Source: Bacteroidota bacterium | GTDB taxonomy: Bacteria; Bacteroidota; Bacteroidia; Bacteroidales; VadinHA17 | Assembly: GCA_006227095.1 (NCBI GenBank) | Contig: SBFZ01000117.1 | Coordinates: forward strand, 1-7,076 | DNA length: 7,076 bases | Direction: 5' to 3' | Shown here: one piece after another, positions 6,898-7,076 of the stretch | Layout: every line of letters begins with the position of its first letter | Position numbering within the stretch: position 1 is the stretch's first letter | The notes under the pieces: model-generated | What the model was told of the DNA's origin: nothing | What the model saw: the letters and a program-made list of their open reading frames with translations, nothing else | The model's database searches: none | Program-made: the position numbers and the translations under genes

Positions 6898-6960
6898 AGC
6901 CCGATAATTTATGCAAGTTCCATTCAATCAGTGAAACGATAATTAATTTTTTGAAAGAAT

Positions 6961-7076
6961 ATGTACGATAAGCTTGTAAAAGGAGAAGCAAAACTCTCCC
7001 TCATCGGCCTCGGTTATGTAGGCCTTCCCATTGCCCTCGAGTTTGCAAAAAAGATCAGCGTCATCGGTTTTGACAT
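6961..7076 (+). CDS. wbpA: UDP-N-acetylglucosamine 6-dehydrogenase (WbpA/TviB-like), 3' end outside window
   Basis: Only the first 38 codons are present. They contain a Rossmann NAD-binding motif, LSLIGLGYVGLPIALEFAKK at residues 12-31, ending with IGFD. The glycines at 16, 18 and 21 and the tight GLGYVGLP signature are characteristic of the UDP-glucose/UDP-GlcNAc/UDP-ManNAc 6-dehydrogenase family. With WbpB-, WbpE- and WbpD-like genes just upstream, the best reading is the UDP-GlcNAc 6-dehydrogenase that makes UDP-GlcNAcA, the first step of the same pathway. The visible fragment cannot by itself exclude a UDP-ManNAc or UDP-Glc dehydrogenase. The ATG at 6961 follows an AT-rich stretch without a Shine-Dalgarno sequence, and the conserved fold starts about ten residues later. 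It is 95 bp beyond the previous gene, so it may be in the same operon or have its own promoter. Confidence 0.8.
   Translation, partial: MYDKLVKGEAKLSLIGLGYVGLPIALEFAKKISVIGFD

Overview
The window looks like chromosomal DNA of a member of the Bacteroidota, probably Bacteroidales or a related marine or anaerobic lineage. Four things point there. One gene is an HU-like/transmembrane/SPOR protein of a kind typical of this phylum. There is a membrane-anchored LytTR regulator. Start codons lack Shine-Dalgarno sequences, and two intergenic stretches carry exact TAnnTTTG -7 promoter elements. The composition is moderately GC-rich and looks even by eye across housekeeping and sugar genes. I see no tRNA, rRNA, CRISPR array, transposase or phage gene.

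Layout. Bases 1-738 hold the 3' part of a membrane-bound LytTR-type DNA-binding protein (+). Bases 842-2875 hold metG, methionyl-tRNA synthetase (+). Bases 2876-2988 are a short convergent gap with an array of about 7-bp GGCAGTC-like units, followed by the same motif in inverted orientation. Bases 2989-4071 (-) encode a protein with two N-terminal HU-like domains, one membrane helix, a low-complexity linker and a C-terminal SPOR domain. A 102-bp divergent promoter region (4072-4173) separates it from a rightward sugar-nucleotide gene cluster: aminotransferase (4174-5301), left-handed beta-helix N-acetyltransferase (5307-5888), Gfo/Idh/MocA dehydrogenase (5915-6865), and the start of a UDP-sugar 6-dehydrogenase (6961 to the window edge).

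The last four genes match the four enzymes of the Wbp/Wlb pathway, which turns UDP-GlcNAc into UDP-2,3-diacetamido-2,3-dideoxy-glucuronic acid. The steps are 6-oxidation (WbpA), 3-oxidation (WbpB), 3-transamination (WbpE) and 3-N-acetylation (WbpD). The genes are in the order E-D-B-A. This sugar, or its mannuronate epimer, is used in LPS O-antigen, capsule and related surface glycans, so the right edge is probably the beginning of a surface-polysaccharide locus that continues outside the window. No glycosyltransferase, flippase or 2-epimerase is visible here.

I found no clear evidence of an undescribed system. The items most worth a second look are the HU-SPOR protein, which could physically link DNA to the septal cell wall, the GGCAGTC repeat array between the convergent genes, and the compact WbpEDBA cluster.
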